Shown: positions 14,585 to 23,256 of the stretch, piece by piece
Position numbering within the stretch: the first letter of the stretch is position 1
Layout: each line of letters opens with the position of its first letter
NCBI GenBank assembly: GCA_017437785.1
Contig: JAFRXH010000083.1
Coordinates: 1 to 39,465, forward strand
Reading direction: 5' to 3'
DNA: 39,465 nucleotides
Source: Lachnospiraceae bacterium
GTDB taxonomy: Bacteria; Bacillota; Clostridia; Lachnospirales; Lachnospiraceae
Made by a program: the position numbers and the translations under genes
Notes under the pieces: generated by a model
Told to the model about the DNA's origin: nothing
The model's input: only the letters and a program-made list of their open reading frames with translations
Database searches by the model: none

Positions 14585-16177
14585 TTAAGCCGCAAGAGAG
14601 CTAAGCTTCTTATAACTTAAGGCAGCAAGAAATGTAACGGCCAATATGAGTATCCCCAGGATGATATCCCTGTTTATCTTCGTCCCGAGGAATACCGTCA
14701 GAACAATAAGGCCTGTAGTAACAAACATATTGGGAAGAATATAAATGCTGACTGCAGCACCCTGTTTGACCACTTCTATCTCATTCTCCCAGTCCAGCCT
14801 CATATGCTTAACGCCGCACACGCAGCCCCACACCGTTGAAAAAGCGCACAGGCAGAAACTCAGTATCACAGATAATAGCGATGTAAGCAAAGGTGTATGC
14901 GCTGCGATGCACATGCATATAGTCGCAAAAAGTGCAAAGGGCACAGTCAGATACATATTAAAGAGCATCTTTCCCTGATAAAGCGTTTTTTTAGAAATGG
15001 GAAGGCTCTGAACGATCCAGTAATTTTTCCCTTCAAGAGAAGGCGTGATCGCCGTAGTTGCAACCATGCCGATACAGAAATATACTATCAGCGGGATAGC
15101 CGGATACAGCATCTCTTTGGTTACGGGAGCTCCCCGGGTTAGAGTGCTCACTGCCTTATCAACATCCACAAAAAGTATGACTACGCCCAAAAGCAGTGCC
15201 ATCAGCTCCCCTATCGCAGCGTTAGTCATATAGATAGTCGAACCCAGCATCCTCCTGAATTCTTTAAAAGCTATAGCATTATAAATACTGCGGCTTTTCT
15301 GCTCTTTCATTGAAAACTTTCCGGCTGCAGCATGCGACTTAAGCTTCGAATTGATGCTGCGGTAAGCCTTTCCTACCGGAATGAATACCAGCTCAAAAAG
15401 CAGCAGTGTCACGCCGGTCATAAGTAAAATATCCCCCGGTTTAAGATGCATTACCGCATTTACGAACCACCCTGCAGGAGGATATATTTTGCCGGCCTTG
15501 CTTAAATAAACCGAAATATCCGTAAGCGTCTCCTCTATCCGGCCGTTCTTTGCAAGTGATTCTATTACAAAGCGCAGGCAGAAGCATGCGATCACTATCA
15601 CAAATGTAAGCAGTGTCTGGATCAGATTGTTCTTTTTAAATCCCGCGCTGATCCGTGCGATGATATAGCCGATAAAGGCTGCTGCCAGCATGGGAATAAC
15701 AGGCAGAAAGAACGATAAGAGCAGCCACAGGCACATAGCGGACAAACCGGGCTTTGCATATACTGCGTATCCGATAAGCATAGCAAGTGAGATGCTCAGA
15801 TTCCAGGGCAGACTCTTTATATACATATACAGGAATTTGCAGCCAGCTACCGTCTTTGCTTCGAAAGGCAGGGACATGAGCATATCGTATTCCTTAAAGT
15901 TGAACAGATATCCGTTGGTCTTAAAGAGTGTAAGAAAAAAAGCCATAAGTGATATCGTAAGCGCGCACAGCATCGGTATCACCTCTGCAAGCCCCATCTT
16001 TCCATATCCGATGCATGAAAAGACACCGTAGGCCATCAGCATCAGATACAGGAACGCATATCCTATAAAGTTACCGATGATCCTTCCTTTTTTCTTCTTA
16101 TCCCTGCATAACCTGTATATATTCCACTGGCTGGTGGACAGGAGCAGGTTTTTGATCAATACCATGCTACTTTTCAT
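14585..16177 (-). CDS. ABC-2-type exporter permease
   Basis: A 530-residue polytopic membrane protein with roughly twelve hydrophobic segments arranged in two halves around a hydrophilic centre (SKLKSHAAAGKFSMKEQKSR then FKEFRRML). It pairs with the ATPase gene just upstream, overlapping it by 11 nt. The start at 16177 is set by GGAGG 6 nt upstream; the longer frame to 16204 lies inside the ATPase gene. The large size and N-terminal RDKKKKGRIIG resemble Firmicutes permeases of unknown substrate encoded near YtrA-type regulators. No substrate can be named. Confidence 0.85.
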   Translation of the reverse strand: MKSSMVLIKNLLLSTSQWNIYRLCRDKKKKGRIIGNFIGYAFLYLMLMAYGVFSCIGYGKMGLAEVIPMLCALTISLMAFFLTLFKTNGYLFNFKEYDMLMSLPFEAKTVAGCKFLYMYIKSLPWNLSISLAMLIGYAVYAKPGLSAMCLWLLLSFFLPVIPMLAAAFIGYIIARISAGFKKNNLIQTLLTFVIVIACFCLRFVIESLAKNGRIEETLTDISVYLSKAGKIYPPAGWFVNAVMHLKPGDILLMTGVTLLLFELVFIPVGKAYRSINSKLKSHAAAGKFSMKEQKSRSIYNAIAFKEFRRMLGSTIYMTNAAIGELMALLLGVVILFVDVDKAVSTLTRGAPVTKEMLYPAIPLIVYFCIGMVATTAITPSLEGKNYWIVQSLPISKKTLYQGKMLFNMYLTVPFALFATICMCIAAHTPLLTSLLSVILSFCLCAFSTVWGCVCGVKHMRLDWENEIEVVKQGAAVSIYILPNMFVTTGLIVLTVFLGTKINRDIILGILILAVTFLAALSYKKLSSLAA

Positions 16178-16889
16178 CCTGCACCTCCAGAAATACTTCT
16201 TCAAGCGACTTCTTGCCTACCAGTTCTTCCATTGTCCCGGAATCTATGATCTTTCCGCCTTTTATGATAGCTACCTTGTTACACAGTTTTTCTGCCACAT
16301 CCAGCACATGGGTTGAGAAAAATATCGCTGTCCCCTTCTCACACAGCTCATGCATGATCTGCTTTAAAGTAAAGGCCGCCTTGGGATCCAGTCCCACAAA
16401 AGGCTCATCCATAACGATCAGTTTAGGCTCATGTATCAGGGCCGAAATGATCGCCAGCTTCTGCTTCATACCGTGAGAGTATGAGCTGATAAGGTCTCCA
16501 AGTGAATCCGTGATCTCAAATGCATCTGCGTATTTCTTAATGACTTCCTCACGTTTTTTTCCATCGATACGGAATACGTCCGCGATAAAATCCAGATACT
16601 GTATCCCGCTTAAGTTTTCATACAGATCCGGATTGTCCGGAATATATGACGTGATCTTTTTACATTCCACAGATTCGCTCTTTACGGAATGACCGTCGAT
16701 CAGGATCTCACCTTCCGTAAAATCAAGCACTCCCACCACAGCGCGTATCGTAGTGGATTTCCCTGCGCCGTTGTGCCCTATAAAGCCGTAGATATCACCT
16801 GCCTCAACCGTAAGGCATACATTATCCGCTGCCTTCTTAGCTTCTCCGTATATTTTTGTATAATTCTTGATCTCCAATACCGGTTTCAT
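16167..16889 (-). CDS. ABC transporter ATP-binding protein (partner of the ABC-2 permease)
   Basis: A 240-residue ATPase of the CcmA/NatA/bacitracin-export type: Walker A GHNGAGKST (about 38-46), Q-loop region ITSYIPDNPDLY, signature SSYSHGMKQK, Walker B LIVMDEPFVGLDP and switch His in FSTHVLD. The signature motif is the YSHGMKQK variant common in ABC-2 systems. The start at 16889 follows GGGAGG. It forms a two-gene operon with the permease, with its own promoter carrying repeated TGATATCA boxes and a terminator behind the permease. Confidence 0.92.
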   Translation of the reverse strand: MKPVLEIKNYTKIYGEAKKAADNVCLTVEAGDIYGFIGHNGAGKSTTIRAVVGVLDFTEGEILIDGHSVKSESVECKKITSYIPDNPDLYENLSGIQYLDFIADVFRIDGKKREEVIKKYADAFEITDSLGDLISSYSHGMKQKLAIISALIHEPKLIVMDEPFVGLDPKAAFTLKQIMHELCEKGTAIFFSTHVLDVAEKLCNKVAIIKGGKIIDSGTMEELVGKKSLEEVFLEVQDEK

Positions 16890-16920
16890 ATACCATCCTC
16901 CCGAGATGCTTGCTATGTTT

Positions 16921-16959
16921 TGATATCATTATGATATCATATTGAATTGCGCTTGTCAA
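16921..16959 (-). promoter_or_regulatory. Promoter with tandem TGATATCA boxes (putative operator)
   Basis: On the minus strand: TTGACA (16959-16954), 17-nt spacer, TATCAT (16936-16931). Two 8-bp palindromes TGATATCA at 16921-16928 and 16932-16939 lie 11 bp apart, one helical turn, covering the -10 box and start site. This fits a repressor operator; the regulator is not identified. The box differs from the GntR-operon repeat at 20083. Confidence 0.65.
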
Positions 16960-16962
16960 ATT

Positions 16963-17016
16963 AAAAAAATGGGGTGGGGACGATGGGTACAGGGGACCCA
17001 CCAGCCCCATTTTTTT
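16963..17016 (-). terminator. Terminator hairpin after the DUF1648-like gene
   Basis: ATGGGG/CCCCAT outer stem flanked by A7 and T7, with an inner TGGGT/ACCCA stem and CCCCTGT loop. It begins 2 nt after the stop codon at 17019. On the minus strand the T-run is followed within a few bases by the TTGACA of the next promoter. The near-symmetric flanks would permit bidirectional termination; the G-rich style also resembles REP-type hairpins. Confidence 0.75.
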
Positions 17017-17018
17017 GA

Positions 17019-18431
17019 TCAGCGGTGTTCGATCATGCCCATGGCCCTGAATGTTTCAGAGACGCTGCCGCCGCCGATATAATAGGTTTTGCCGCTTTTG
17101 GTGATTATTTTGATGAATTCCTTCTCCTGAGGGTTAAGGAATAATGTACAACCGCCGGTACCATCTACGGAAAAGTTCCCCTTAAGCAATGTATCCATAC
17201 CCACGCCGGCTACACGGATCACTGTATGGCTTGTTATATCATCTCCGTATTCCGCACTTGCGATATCATCAAAGGGTATCACATATTCATCCCTCAGCTG
17301 ATGGCAGATGACCTTCGAATCTTCAACTCTTAAACTGATGGGCGTGCTCTGCAGCAGTCCTATCCAGACAAGTGACAGCAAAGCCATCAACAATCCGCCG
17401 ATCCCGATAAGTCCTACGATCTTTCCTCCGGGATGCGCAAAATTAACCGTTACTCCGACACCTGCGCGTTTGTCTACATTCATGCGCTTGTCTTTAGGGT
17501 TGTAGTAAAACATCCCGGCTATCCAGTATTCATCGTCATCCGTAACCACTTCTGTCTCTTTAAGATAACGTGCCTCTATCTTTTTACTGAAATGTATGAA
17601 TACAAACACATCCACAAACATAAGGAGCATATATACCAGCAGGCCGCCGACCATCAAAAGCTCGCTGTAGCGGAAGAAAAAGCCTCCTGCCATGATAACC
17701 GTATATATCACATTGATCCAGATAAAGCCTACGTTCAGATCAGCGGCATTTTTCTTTTTTGCCCTGTTGTAGTTTGCATTCACATCGCTGTCAGACGAGA
17801 TCACTTCATTTTTCATGTTGTCCATAACAATTGAAAACAAGCCTATCAGAACGCCCATAGACCAGAATGTAGCGATGATGATCGTAGTGATAAAACTCCC
17901 GGCTATCCTGTTATCCTCAAGTCTTATGATCTTTAGATCCAGAAGCAGCGCCATGACCACCGGCACAAAGCCAAGTAAATTAGGTATGATCACGCTGATA
18001 GGTTTAAGCGCATGAACCTTTCCACTCAGCTTAAGGTCCACCAGATTAACACCATCCGTTCCCTTTATCCCAAGGGATTTTTTAAGGCTCATTAACGCCG
18101 AATGTCCCGATATGTACGGTACCATATCCACAAAGATTGCGATAAACATAAACAGCATCCAGAAAAACATCTGCATCATCATGCCTCTGACAAGCAGCAG
18201 AAGAAGCGATATCGCAAAGCATATAACTGTTATTATCACAGCCTGTTTATGAGTTCTGCCCACTATCTCATCGATCTTTTCCGAAGCCCCCGCCTCTTTA
18301 AACTCTTTGCGGCTTGTAACTCCCAGGATGATCTTTCTGTCCTTCCATTTAAGCGGATACACATAAAAGAGATTGAACAAAAGCACTGATGCTATGCACA
18401 AAAACATGATCCAACCAAATACTGCATACAT
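17019..18431 (-). CDS. DUF1648/DUF5808-like multi-pass membrane protein
   Basis: A 470-residue membrane protein with about eight hydrophobic segments. The stretch EYWIAGMFYYNPKDKRMNVD followed by RAGVGVTVNFAHPGG matches the DUF5808-type motif (W-x-G-x-x-Y-x-N-P, then G-x-G-x-T-x-N). The C-terminal roughly 110 residues after the last membrane segment look like a PH-like beta-domain (IPFDDIASAEYGDD). Such proteins are often encoded next to YtrA-type GntR regulators, as here (5-nt gap). Function unknown; a role in envelope stress or antimicrobial-peptide response is only suggested by context. The start at 18431 has GGAGG upstream. Confidence 0.8.
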   Translation of the reverse strand: MYAVFGWIMFLCIASVLLFNLFYVYPLKWKDRKIILGVTSRKEFKEAGASEKIDEIVGRTHKQAVIITVICFAISLLLLLVRGMMMQMFFWMLFMFIAIFVDMVPYISGHSALMSLKKSLGIKGTDGVNLVDLKLSGKVHALKPISVIIPNLLGFVPVVMALLLDLKIIRLEDNRIAGSFITTIIIATFWSMGVLIGLFSIVMDNMKNEVISSDSDVNANYNRAKKKNAADLNVGFIWINVIYTVIMAGGFFFRYSELLMVGGLLVYMLLMFVDVFVFIHFSKKIEARYLKETEVVTDDDEYWIAGMFYYNPKDKRMNVDKRAGVGVTVNFAHPGGKIVGLIGIGGLLMALLSLVWIGLLQSTPISLRVEDSKVICHQLRDEYVIPFDDIASAEYGDDITSHTVIRVAGVGMDTLLKGNFSVDGTGGCTLFLNPQEKEFIKIITKSGKTYYIGGGSVSETFRAMGMIEHR

Positions 18432-18436
18432 TTCTT

Positions 18437-18802
18437 TTATCCTCCATAATACTCGTTTACGAGTTTGACAAGCTCATCCTTCGGTACTCCCGAAAGCCTT
18501 GCCTCCGATACGATACGCTTAAGCTCTGAGCGGTTTCCCGGACTTATCCTGCCCTGCTTTTCGATCTCACTCCGTATCCTGGCTCCGTTTTTTCTGTCTG
18601 TCATGATATACCCCTCCGTTTTTAACAGCTGATAAGCCTTGCTCACCGTCATCGTGTTGATCCCCATCTCCATGGCCAGGGCACGCACCGTCGGCAGCTG
18701 CTCTCCTGCTTCCAACTCTCCGGATGATATCCCCATCACGATCTGGTTTCTTATCTGCTGATATATAGGCACATCGGACAATTCATCGATCCTTATTATC
18801 AT
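18437..18802 (-). CDS. GntR-family transcriptional regulator, YtrA subfamily
   Basis: A 121-residue repressor. The N-terminal winged helix-turn-helix (about residues 10-75: VPIYQQIRNQIVMGI, GEQLPTVRALAMEMGINTMT, VSKAYQLLKTEGYI) is followed by a short C-terminal helical tail with no effector-binding domain, which defines the YtrA group. YtrA-type regulators usually repress their own operon of membrane or ABC transporter genes. The start overlaps the stop of the preceding gene (ATGA). A 16-bp perfect inverted repeat in the promoter of this operon (20083-20123) is the obvious operator candidate. Confidence 0.92.
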   Translation of the reverse strand: MIIRIDELSDVPIYQQIRNQIVMGISSGELEAGEQLPTVRALAMEMGINTMTVSKAYQLLKTEGYIMTDRKNGARIRSEIEKQGRISPGNRSELKRIVSEARLSGVPKDELVKLVNEYYGG

Positions 18803-19149
18803 TGTGTCACATCCTTGCTATTCTTGTATTTTTTATAGATCCTGTTATATATGAACGGGAGCATCGGGATCCCTATCACAAAAGATATCCCCATGGCGAT
18901 AGCCCCCGGGCCGCCTCCCAGGACGGCTCCCAGTATCGCATCTATCCATAATAAAACCCCGAATGCGATCCATAAGATACCCAGCTCCTTATTATAGGCC
19001 TTCACATCCCTTATCTCATCCGGCCGCACTGTCTGCCCGGTCCAGAAATGCCCCGGTTCCTTTTTCCTTATCACCCATATTCCCAGGATCGTGAAAACCG
19101 CTGCGCACCCTCCGACGATCACCGCGAAAAAGATATTTCCCGTCATCAT
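18799..19149 (-). CDS. Small membrane protein of unknown function
   Basis: A 116-residue protein with three predicted membrane segments (about 5-27, 55-75, 80-100) and a hydrophilic loop HFWTGQTVRPDEIRDVKAYN that I have seen in small Firmicutes membrane proteins near GntR regulators. No enzyme motif is visible. It lies between the YhfC-type protease gene (36-nt gap) and the GntR gene (ATGA overlap), so it is part of that operon. GGGAGG precedes the start; two adjacent ATG codons are possible. Confidence 0.75.
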   Translation of the reverse strand: MMTGNIFFAVIVGGCAAVFTILGIWVIRKKEPGHFWTGQTVRPDEIRDVKAYNKELGILWIAFGVLLWIDAILGAVLGGGPGAIAMGISFVIGIPMLPFIYNRIYKKYKNSKDVTQ

Positions 19150-19185
19150 ACACCTCCCTTTCCGCAGATAAGCCTTTATACGGGC

Positions 19186-20034
19186 TCATACCTGCTCTTT
19201 ACCTGCATCCTTCTTATACAGAAGAAAATATGCTCCGAAAAATACAGCGCTGCCAAAGACCGCAACGACAACTTCCAGCATCACCGGCGATAATGCGATC
19301 ACTCCTGCCATCTGCAAACCTGCCACACTATCCATTACCGTATGCAGCAGAATAGCCAGCGGATAGAGCCAGAACTTCTTTTTATCTCTGCATGCATAAA
19401 AAACCAGGATCGAAGCACCGGTATGAAACATGAATGCAAATATACGTTCCACAACGTTGATAGCCAGATCTCCTGCCGAAAAGGCTGCCAGCTGCGCAGC
19501 TATCGCATATCCTTGAGCTGTCTGTTCCGGCGCCTGTGCCGCCACCTGAGCGATCATATCTCCGAAGGTTCCGGCGTTGATCATCGAAGCATAAGAGATA
19601 TACTGGATATAAGCTATCCCGAGCACAAACATCACCTCAAAGCCGCCGTGTCCGATACCGTGTGATATTCCGGTCTCACGGTTCTTCCTGTTTTTTAGCA
19701 CCGTCTTAAATGCCACCAGTCGTCCGGTCTCTTCAAACACTCCCGGGAAAAGTCCAACTATCAGCGCCCATAAAACAGGCCTTGCATTGATGAATTTAGC
19801 TGCCGCATGCTCGCTAAGCCCCATCATAGTCGGAAAGACCAGGATATTCTGCAACGGCTTTTCCAGTATAAGGGCAAACAGCAGAAAAGTTGCTGCTCCC
19901 GCAAGTACGCTTGTGAACTTCTCCTTTTTCTTTATGGTCCAGACGATCGCTATGATAAGCGGCACTACCGTGAACAGGATCGCTCCGCTCACCAGCAGTC
20001 CCATCCGGCTGTTTTCTATTTTTGAGAATTCCAT
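19186..20034 (-). CDS. YhfC-family intramembrane metalloprotease
   Basis: A 282-residue protein with about eight membrane segments. The motifs FEETGR, GIGHGGFE and the later LLHTVMDS supply Glu and His residues expected of the YhfC family, a glutamic/metallo-type membrane protease group related to PrsW and CPBP proteins. Substrate unknown. It is the first gene of the GntR operon and has AAGGAGG 7 nt before the start. Co-transcription with a YtrA regulator and a DUF1648-like protein suggests a regulated envelope function. Confidence 0.85.
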   Translation of the reverse strand: MEFSKIENSRMGLLVSGAILFTVVPLIIAIVWTIKKKEKFTSVLAGAATFLLFALILEKPLQNILVFPTMMGLSEHAAAKFINARPVLWALIVGLFPGVFEETGRLVAFKTVLKNRKNRETGISHGIGHGGFEVMFVLGIAYIQYISYASMINAGTFGDMIAQVAAQAPEQTAQGYAIAAQLAAFSAGDLAINVVERIFAFMFHTGASILVFYACRDKKKFWLYPLAILLHTVMDSVAGLQMAGVIALSPVMLEVVVAVFGSAVFFGAYFLLYKKDAGKEQV

Positions 20035-20082
20035 ATCCTTTACCTCCTTGACATTAAGCCATAAGTGATACTTATGTATTGT

Positions 20083-20143
20083 TTGTATTCTTTGTATTGC
20101 TCAATGTAATACAAAGAATACAACCTTAATAGCCCTTTGTCAA
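20083..20143 (-). promoter_or_regulatory. Promoter and GntR operator of the YhfC-GntR operon
   Basis: On the minus strand: TTGACA (20143-20138), 17-nt spacer, TATTCT (20120-20115). A perfect 16-bp inverted repeat, TTGTATTCTTTGTATT (20083-20098) and its complement (20108-20123), is separated by 9 nt and covers the -10 box and start region. Another TGTATT half-site lies at 20075-20080. Position and symmetry fit autorepression by the YtrA-type regulator of this operon. Confidence 0.8.
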
Positions 20144-20157
20144 GACCTCAATTCAAC

Positions 20158-22620
20158 TTATCCGCAAACAAACTCTGCCTTAGCTTCCGCAAAGCCCTCC
20201 GCATTTATGCAAAGAACGCATTTTCCTTTCTCGTAGCCCGATCTTAATACCAGCATGGCACGCCCGCGGTATGTACGCGCTTTATCGTCCGTATAATCTT
20301 CTTCGGTTACAGGCGCTGCAGAGCCAAAGCCTGCTGCCAGGCCCACTCCGCTTACTGCGGCATTCAGCTCCGTATCTGCATCAGGCACGATATTCCCGTC
20401 GGCATCGACTATCTCAATATTTACAAATATCAGATCATGGCCATCGGCACGCATCTTATCCTTTTCTGCAGCTATGCGTATCTTTTCTGCTTTCCCGGTA
20501 GTATGCAGACTGTCCCTGCTTATCTCCTTACCGCCGCTGTAGCTTACGGCAGTCACTTCGCCGCTCTCATATACGGTCTCAAAACGCACGCTGCAGGGCA
20601 TGGGACGATCTGTGCATACAGCCCTGCGTCCTAAGCTGCGTCCGTTTATAAGTATCTCCACCTCTTCTGCCGCAGAAAATACCACCAGTTCCACAGGCCT
20701 TCCTTCATATCCCGCGTAGTTCCAGTCAGCGCGTACATAAGGAAAGCCCCACATGCTGACCACCTCGCGCTTGCCAAAGGTATCGGGATGCATGGAATAA
20801 AGCTTTGTTTTCCCGTTCCCCCAGACAATGCTCCTGTATTCTCCCTGCGGGCACTTATGACCTGTGATATCAAAATCCGCATCATTTGCCAGACGCCAGG
20901 GATACGGTGAGGTATCCTGAGGCATAAGATTCCATGGATTCTTGGGAGCATCAGGATCATCCGGATCAACATAGGCCGCTTTGCCCAGTCCCGCTTCACC
21001 GATATAATCCCAGGCTGTCCATGTAAAATCACCGATAACATAAGGCAGTTTTTCCACCATGGGCCAGCGGAAGCCTATTTCCTTGGGGAAATTCTCCGAT
21101 CCCAATATGACCCTTCCGGGGAACATCTCATGATCCCTCTCATAGATCTCTTCCATGTAGTTGTATCCCACTACATCCAGACCGTTGGTAAAAGGCTCCG
21201 TGCCGTTCTCCCACAAAAGCGATCTGAAGCCGTCTCCGGCATTCTGGGCCTGATTCTGCCCTACAGCCAGTTTATCATCCAGACCGCTCCAGAAGGAGCA
21301 TATACCGTTACTGATGGGGCGTGAGCCGTCCAGCGCCCGCACTGTCTCTGCCAGCATCGTGGCACGTCTGTATCCATTGGCAAGCCCGCCGCGCTCGGGT
21401 ATCTCATTTCCTGTCGACCAGAGTATCACGCAGGGATGCACCCTGTCTCTTTTCACAAATGCAGTAAGGTCCTTCTCCCAGTCAGCCAGGAAGAACTGAT
21501 TATAATCACCGCCGCGTTTGCCGATAAACCAGGCGTCAAACGCCTCGTCAAAAACATACATGCCTATCCTGTCACAGGCTTCTATCAGAGCCGCAGAAGG
21601 CGGATTATGTGCTGTTCTGATCGCATTAAATCCGGCTTCCTTAAGCCTCCTTACCTTTCTTTCCTCTATCTCCCTAAAGCTCACAGCGCCTAAAAGGCCG
21701 TTGTCATGATGCAGGCATCCGCCTTTAAGCTTAACGCTCTTACCGTTGATAAGAAGTCCGCGGATAGGGTCTGCTGATATGGTCCTTATCCCAAACAGCG
21801 CCGCAGCTTCATCTGTACTCACTTCATCACCCGGCTCAAAATGGGTGCGGTATTCTCCCAGGTTGCGTACCCGCGCCTTTACACAATACAGATCAGGCTG
21901 ATCGGCATCCCATAAAAGCGGATCCTTGACGCAGAGCGTCATCCGCGCGTTTTCGTGCATGCGCCGCCCTATATATATCACGCGTTTCGTTTCCGCCGCA
22001 GCTTCCTCACTCCCTTCCGGATAAAGGCTAAGTGTCACCTCGGCCATGCGATTTGAATCACAGTCGTTTTCAATCTCGATCAGCGCCTCCAAAAATGCAT
22101 ATCCGTCAGCCACTTCTTTTGTATATACATAAATGCCGTCAGCCGCTACATGCAGACGCGGTGCATGACATAGCTGCACGCAGCGGTATAAGCCCGATCC
22201 CGTATACCAGCGCGATGCAGGCTGCATGGAGGTATTGACATTGACACTTATGCGGTTTTCTTCCCCGAAAGTCACATGATCGCTCAGATCCACATAGAAC
22301 GGGGCATAGCCGTTATGACACATTGCCACGCGGCTGCCGTTTACGTCAACGCTCGCATTCATCATGGCTCCGTCAAACTTAAGTCCCACCGAATCATTTT
22401 CCCATTCCTTCGGGAAAAAGACATATTTGGTGTAACTAAAAAGCCCTCCGCAAAAATATCCCGAATCAACTCCCGCAGGAGCATCCGGTGAAACGCTCGT
22501 TCCTATCATGCCGTCATGCGGCAGATCAACCTCTGTTCCCGGATCGGCCTCCAGCATAGTGATAGAATCCAGATAGCCTCTCCTGAATGTCCATTTCTCA
22601 TCAAGCGCTGTGATCTTCAT
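20158..22620 (-). CDS. Glycoside hydrolase family 2 (beta-galactosidase-like)
   Basis: An 820-residue GH2 enzyme without signal peptide, so probably cytosolic. An N-terminal jelly-roll sugar-binding domain (about 1-170) and an Ig-like domain precede the TIM barrel (about 280-600). The acid/base Glu406 is in WSTGNEIPERGG and the nucleophile is probably Glu509 in LGSENF. The C-terminal part is a further Ig/DUF4982-like region. Members hydrolyse beta-galactosides, beta-glucuronides or related linkages; the specificity is not readable here. The start at 22620 follows AAGGAGG. It lies 18 nt after the GNAT gene, probably in one operon with it. No terminator is visible before the next promoter. Confidence 0.9.
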   Translation of the reverse strand: MKITALDEKWTFRRGYLDSITMLEADPGTEVDLPHDGMIGTSVSPDAPAGVDSGYFCGGLFSYTKYVFFPKEWENDSVGLKFDGAMMNASVDVNGSRVAMCHNGYAPFYVDLSDHVTFGEENRISVNVNTSMQPASRWYTGSGLYRCVQLCHAPRLHVAADGIYVYTKEVADGYAFLEALIEIENDCDSNRMAEVTLSLYPEGSEEAAAETKRVIYIGRRMHENARMTLCVKDPLLWDADQPDLYCVKARVRNLGEYRTHFEPGDEVSTDEAAALFGIRTISADPIRGLLINGKSVKLKGGCLHHDNGLLGAVSFREIEERKVRRLKEAGFNAIRTAHNPPSAALIEACDRIGMYVFDEAFDAWFIGKRGGDYNQFFLADWEKDLTAFVKRDRVHPCVILWSTGNEIPERGGLANGYRRATMLAETVRALDGSRPISNGICSFWSGLDDKLAVGQNQAQNAGDGFRSLLWENGTEPFTNGLDVVGYNYMEEIYERDHEMFPGRVILGSENFPKEIGFRWPMVEKLPYVIGDFTWTAWDYIGEAGLGKAAYVDPDDPDAPKNPWNLMPQDTSPYPWRLANDADFDITGHKCPQGEYRSIVWGNGKTKLYSMHPDTFGKREVVSMWGFPYVRADWNYAGYEGRPVELVVFSAAEEVEILINGRSLGRRAVCTDRPMPCSVRFETVYESGEVTAVSYSGGKEISRDSLHTTGKAEKIRIAAEKDKMRADGHDLIFVNIEIVDADGNIVPDADTELNAAVSGVGLAAGFGSAAPVTEEDYTDDKARTYRGRAMLVLRSGYEKGKCVLCINAEGFAEAKAEFVCG

Positions 22621-22638
22621 ACACTCCTCCTTTATACT

Positions 22639-23121
22639 TTACAGATCTTTTAAATAGAATCTGTTCATCGTACTGTGTACTACTTCCGCAGGTCTCTCTA
22701 TCAGGGTATAAGCGCTCTTTTCGTATATATGAATGGCAGCTTTTAAATTATCATGCGTTTCAAGATAAGAGCGTTTAAATCCGGCTTTGCGCATCTTGGT
22801 CTCAATGAAGTCAAGCATCTCGTATCCAAGCCCCGCTCCCTGCATGCTCTCATCAAGGTATAATTTCTGCAGCTCGGCGGTATCCTTCATAAAAGAAAGC
22901 CGCGCAAATCCCACACCGCCGATAAGCTTCCCGTTCTTATCATCAATAACGTAATAAGCGCAGTCTTTTCCGCTGTATACATCACTCAGATGATCCAGCC
23001 CTTCATCAAAATACGCCGTTCCCGGGATATCCAGGGCATAGGCCTTAAGCGTCTTTCTGATAAGCGCTGCTATCGCTTCATTATCGCTCTCCGTTATTGG
23101 TCTTATATTGAAATCTTCCAT
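22639..23121 (-). CDS. GNAT N-acetyltransferase
   Basis: A 160-residue single-domain GNAT. FNIRPITESDNEAIAALI opens the fold, AELQKLYLDESMQGAGLGYEM is the beta4/acetyl-CoA-binding segment with the Q/R-x-x-G-x-G/A-type loop (QGAGLG), and LETHDNLKAAIHIYEKSAY is the motif B end. Substrate unknown. It precedes the GH2 gene by 18 nt. The ribosome-binding site is not close (GGGAGA about 12 nt upstream), but the next ATG would remove part of the fold. The promoter lies in the shared intergenic region with the divergent cassette. Confidence 0.88.
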   Translation of the reverse strand: MEDFNIRPITESDNEAIAALIRKTLKAYALDIPGTAYFDEGLDHLSDVYSGKDCAYYVIDDKNGKLIGGVGFARLSFMKDTAELQKLYLDESMQGAGLGYEMLDFIETKMRKAGFKRSYLETHDNLKAAIHIYEKSAYTLIERPAEVVHSTMNRFYLKDL

Positions 23122-23181
23122 GATCCATGTGTTCTCCCGATAACATTTTTACATACATTACAGATAAAAGATAGTTCTTAA

Positions 23182-23210
23182 AATGTACTTCACTTTTAAT
23201 CCCCTGTCAA
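23182..23210 (-). promoter_or_regulatory. Putative promoter of the GNAT-GH2 operon
   Basis: On the minus strand: TTGACA (23210-23205), 17-nt spacer, TACATT (23187-23182). The -35 box overlaps the left arm of an inverted repeat GTCAAGC(12 nt)GCTTGAC at 23206-23231, so one bound protein could control both this promoter and the divergent cassette. Confidence 0.55.
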
Positions 23211-23256
23211 GCGAACGTAAGCATGCTTGACGACTTATAAACGGCTGAAGTATTAT
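23206..23256 (+). promoter_or_regulatory. Inverted repeat and possible promoter of the plus-strand cassette
   Basis: The inverted repeat GTCAAGC/GCTTGAC spans 23206-23231. Its right arm begins a plus-strand promoter-like pair: TTGACG (23227-23232), 18-nt spacer, TATTAT (23251-23256). If real, transcription starts near 23263, inside the longest reading frame of the first cassette gene, which would move its start codon downstream. Confidence 0.4.
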
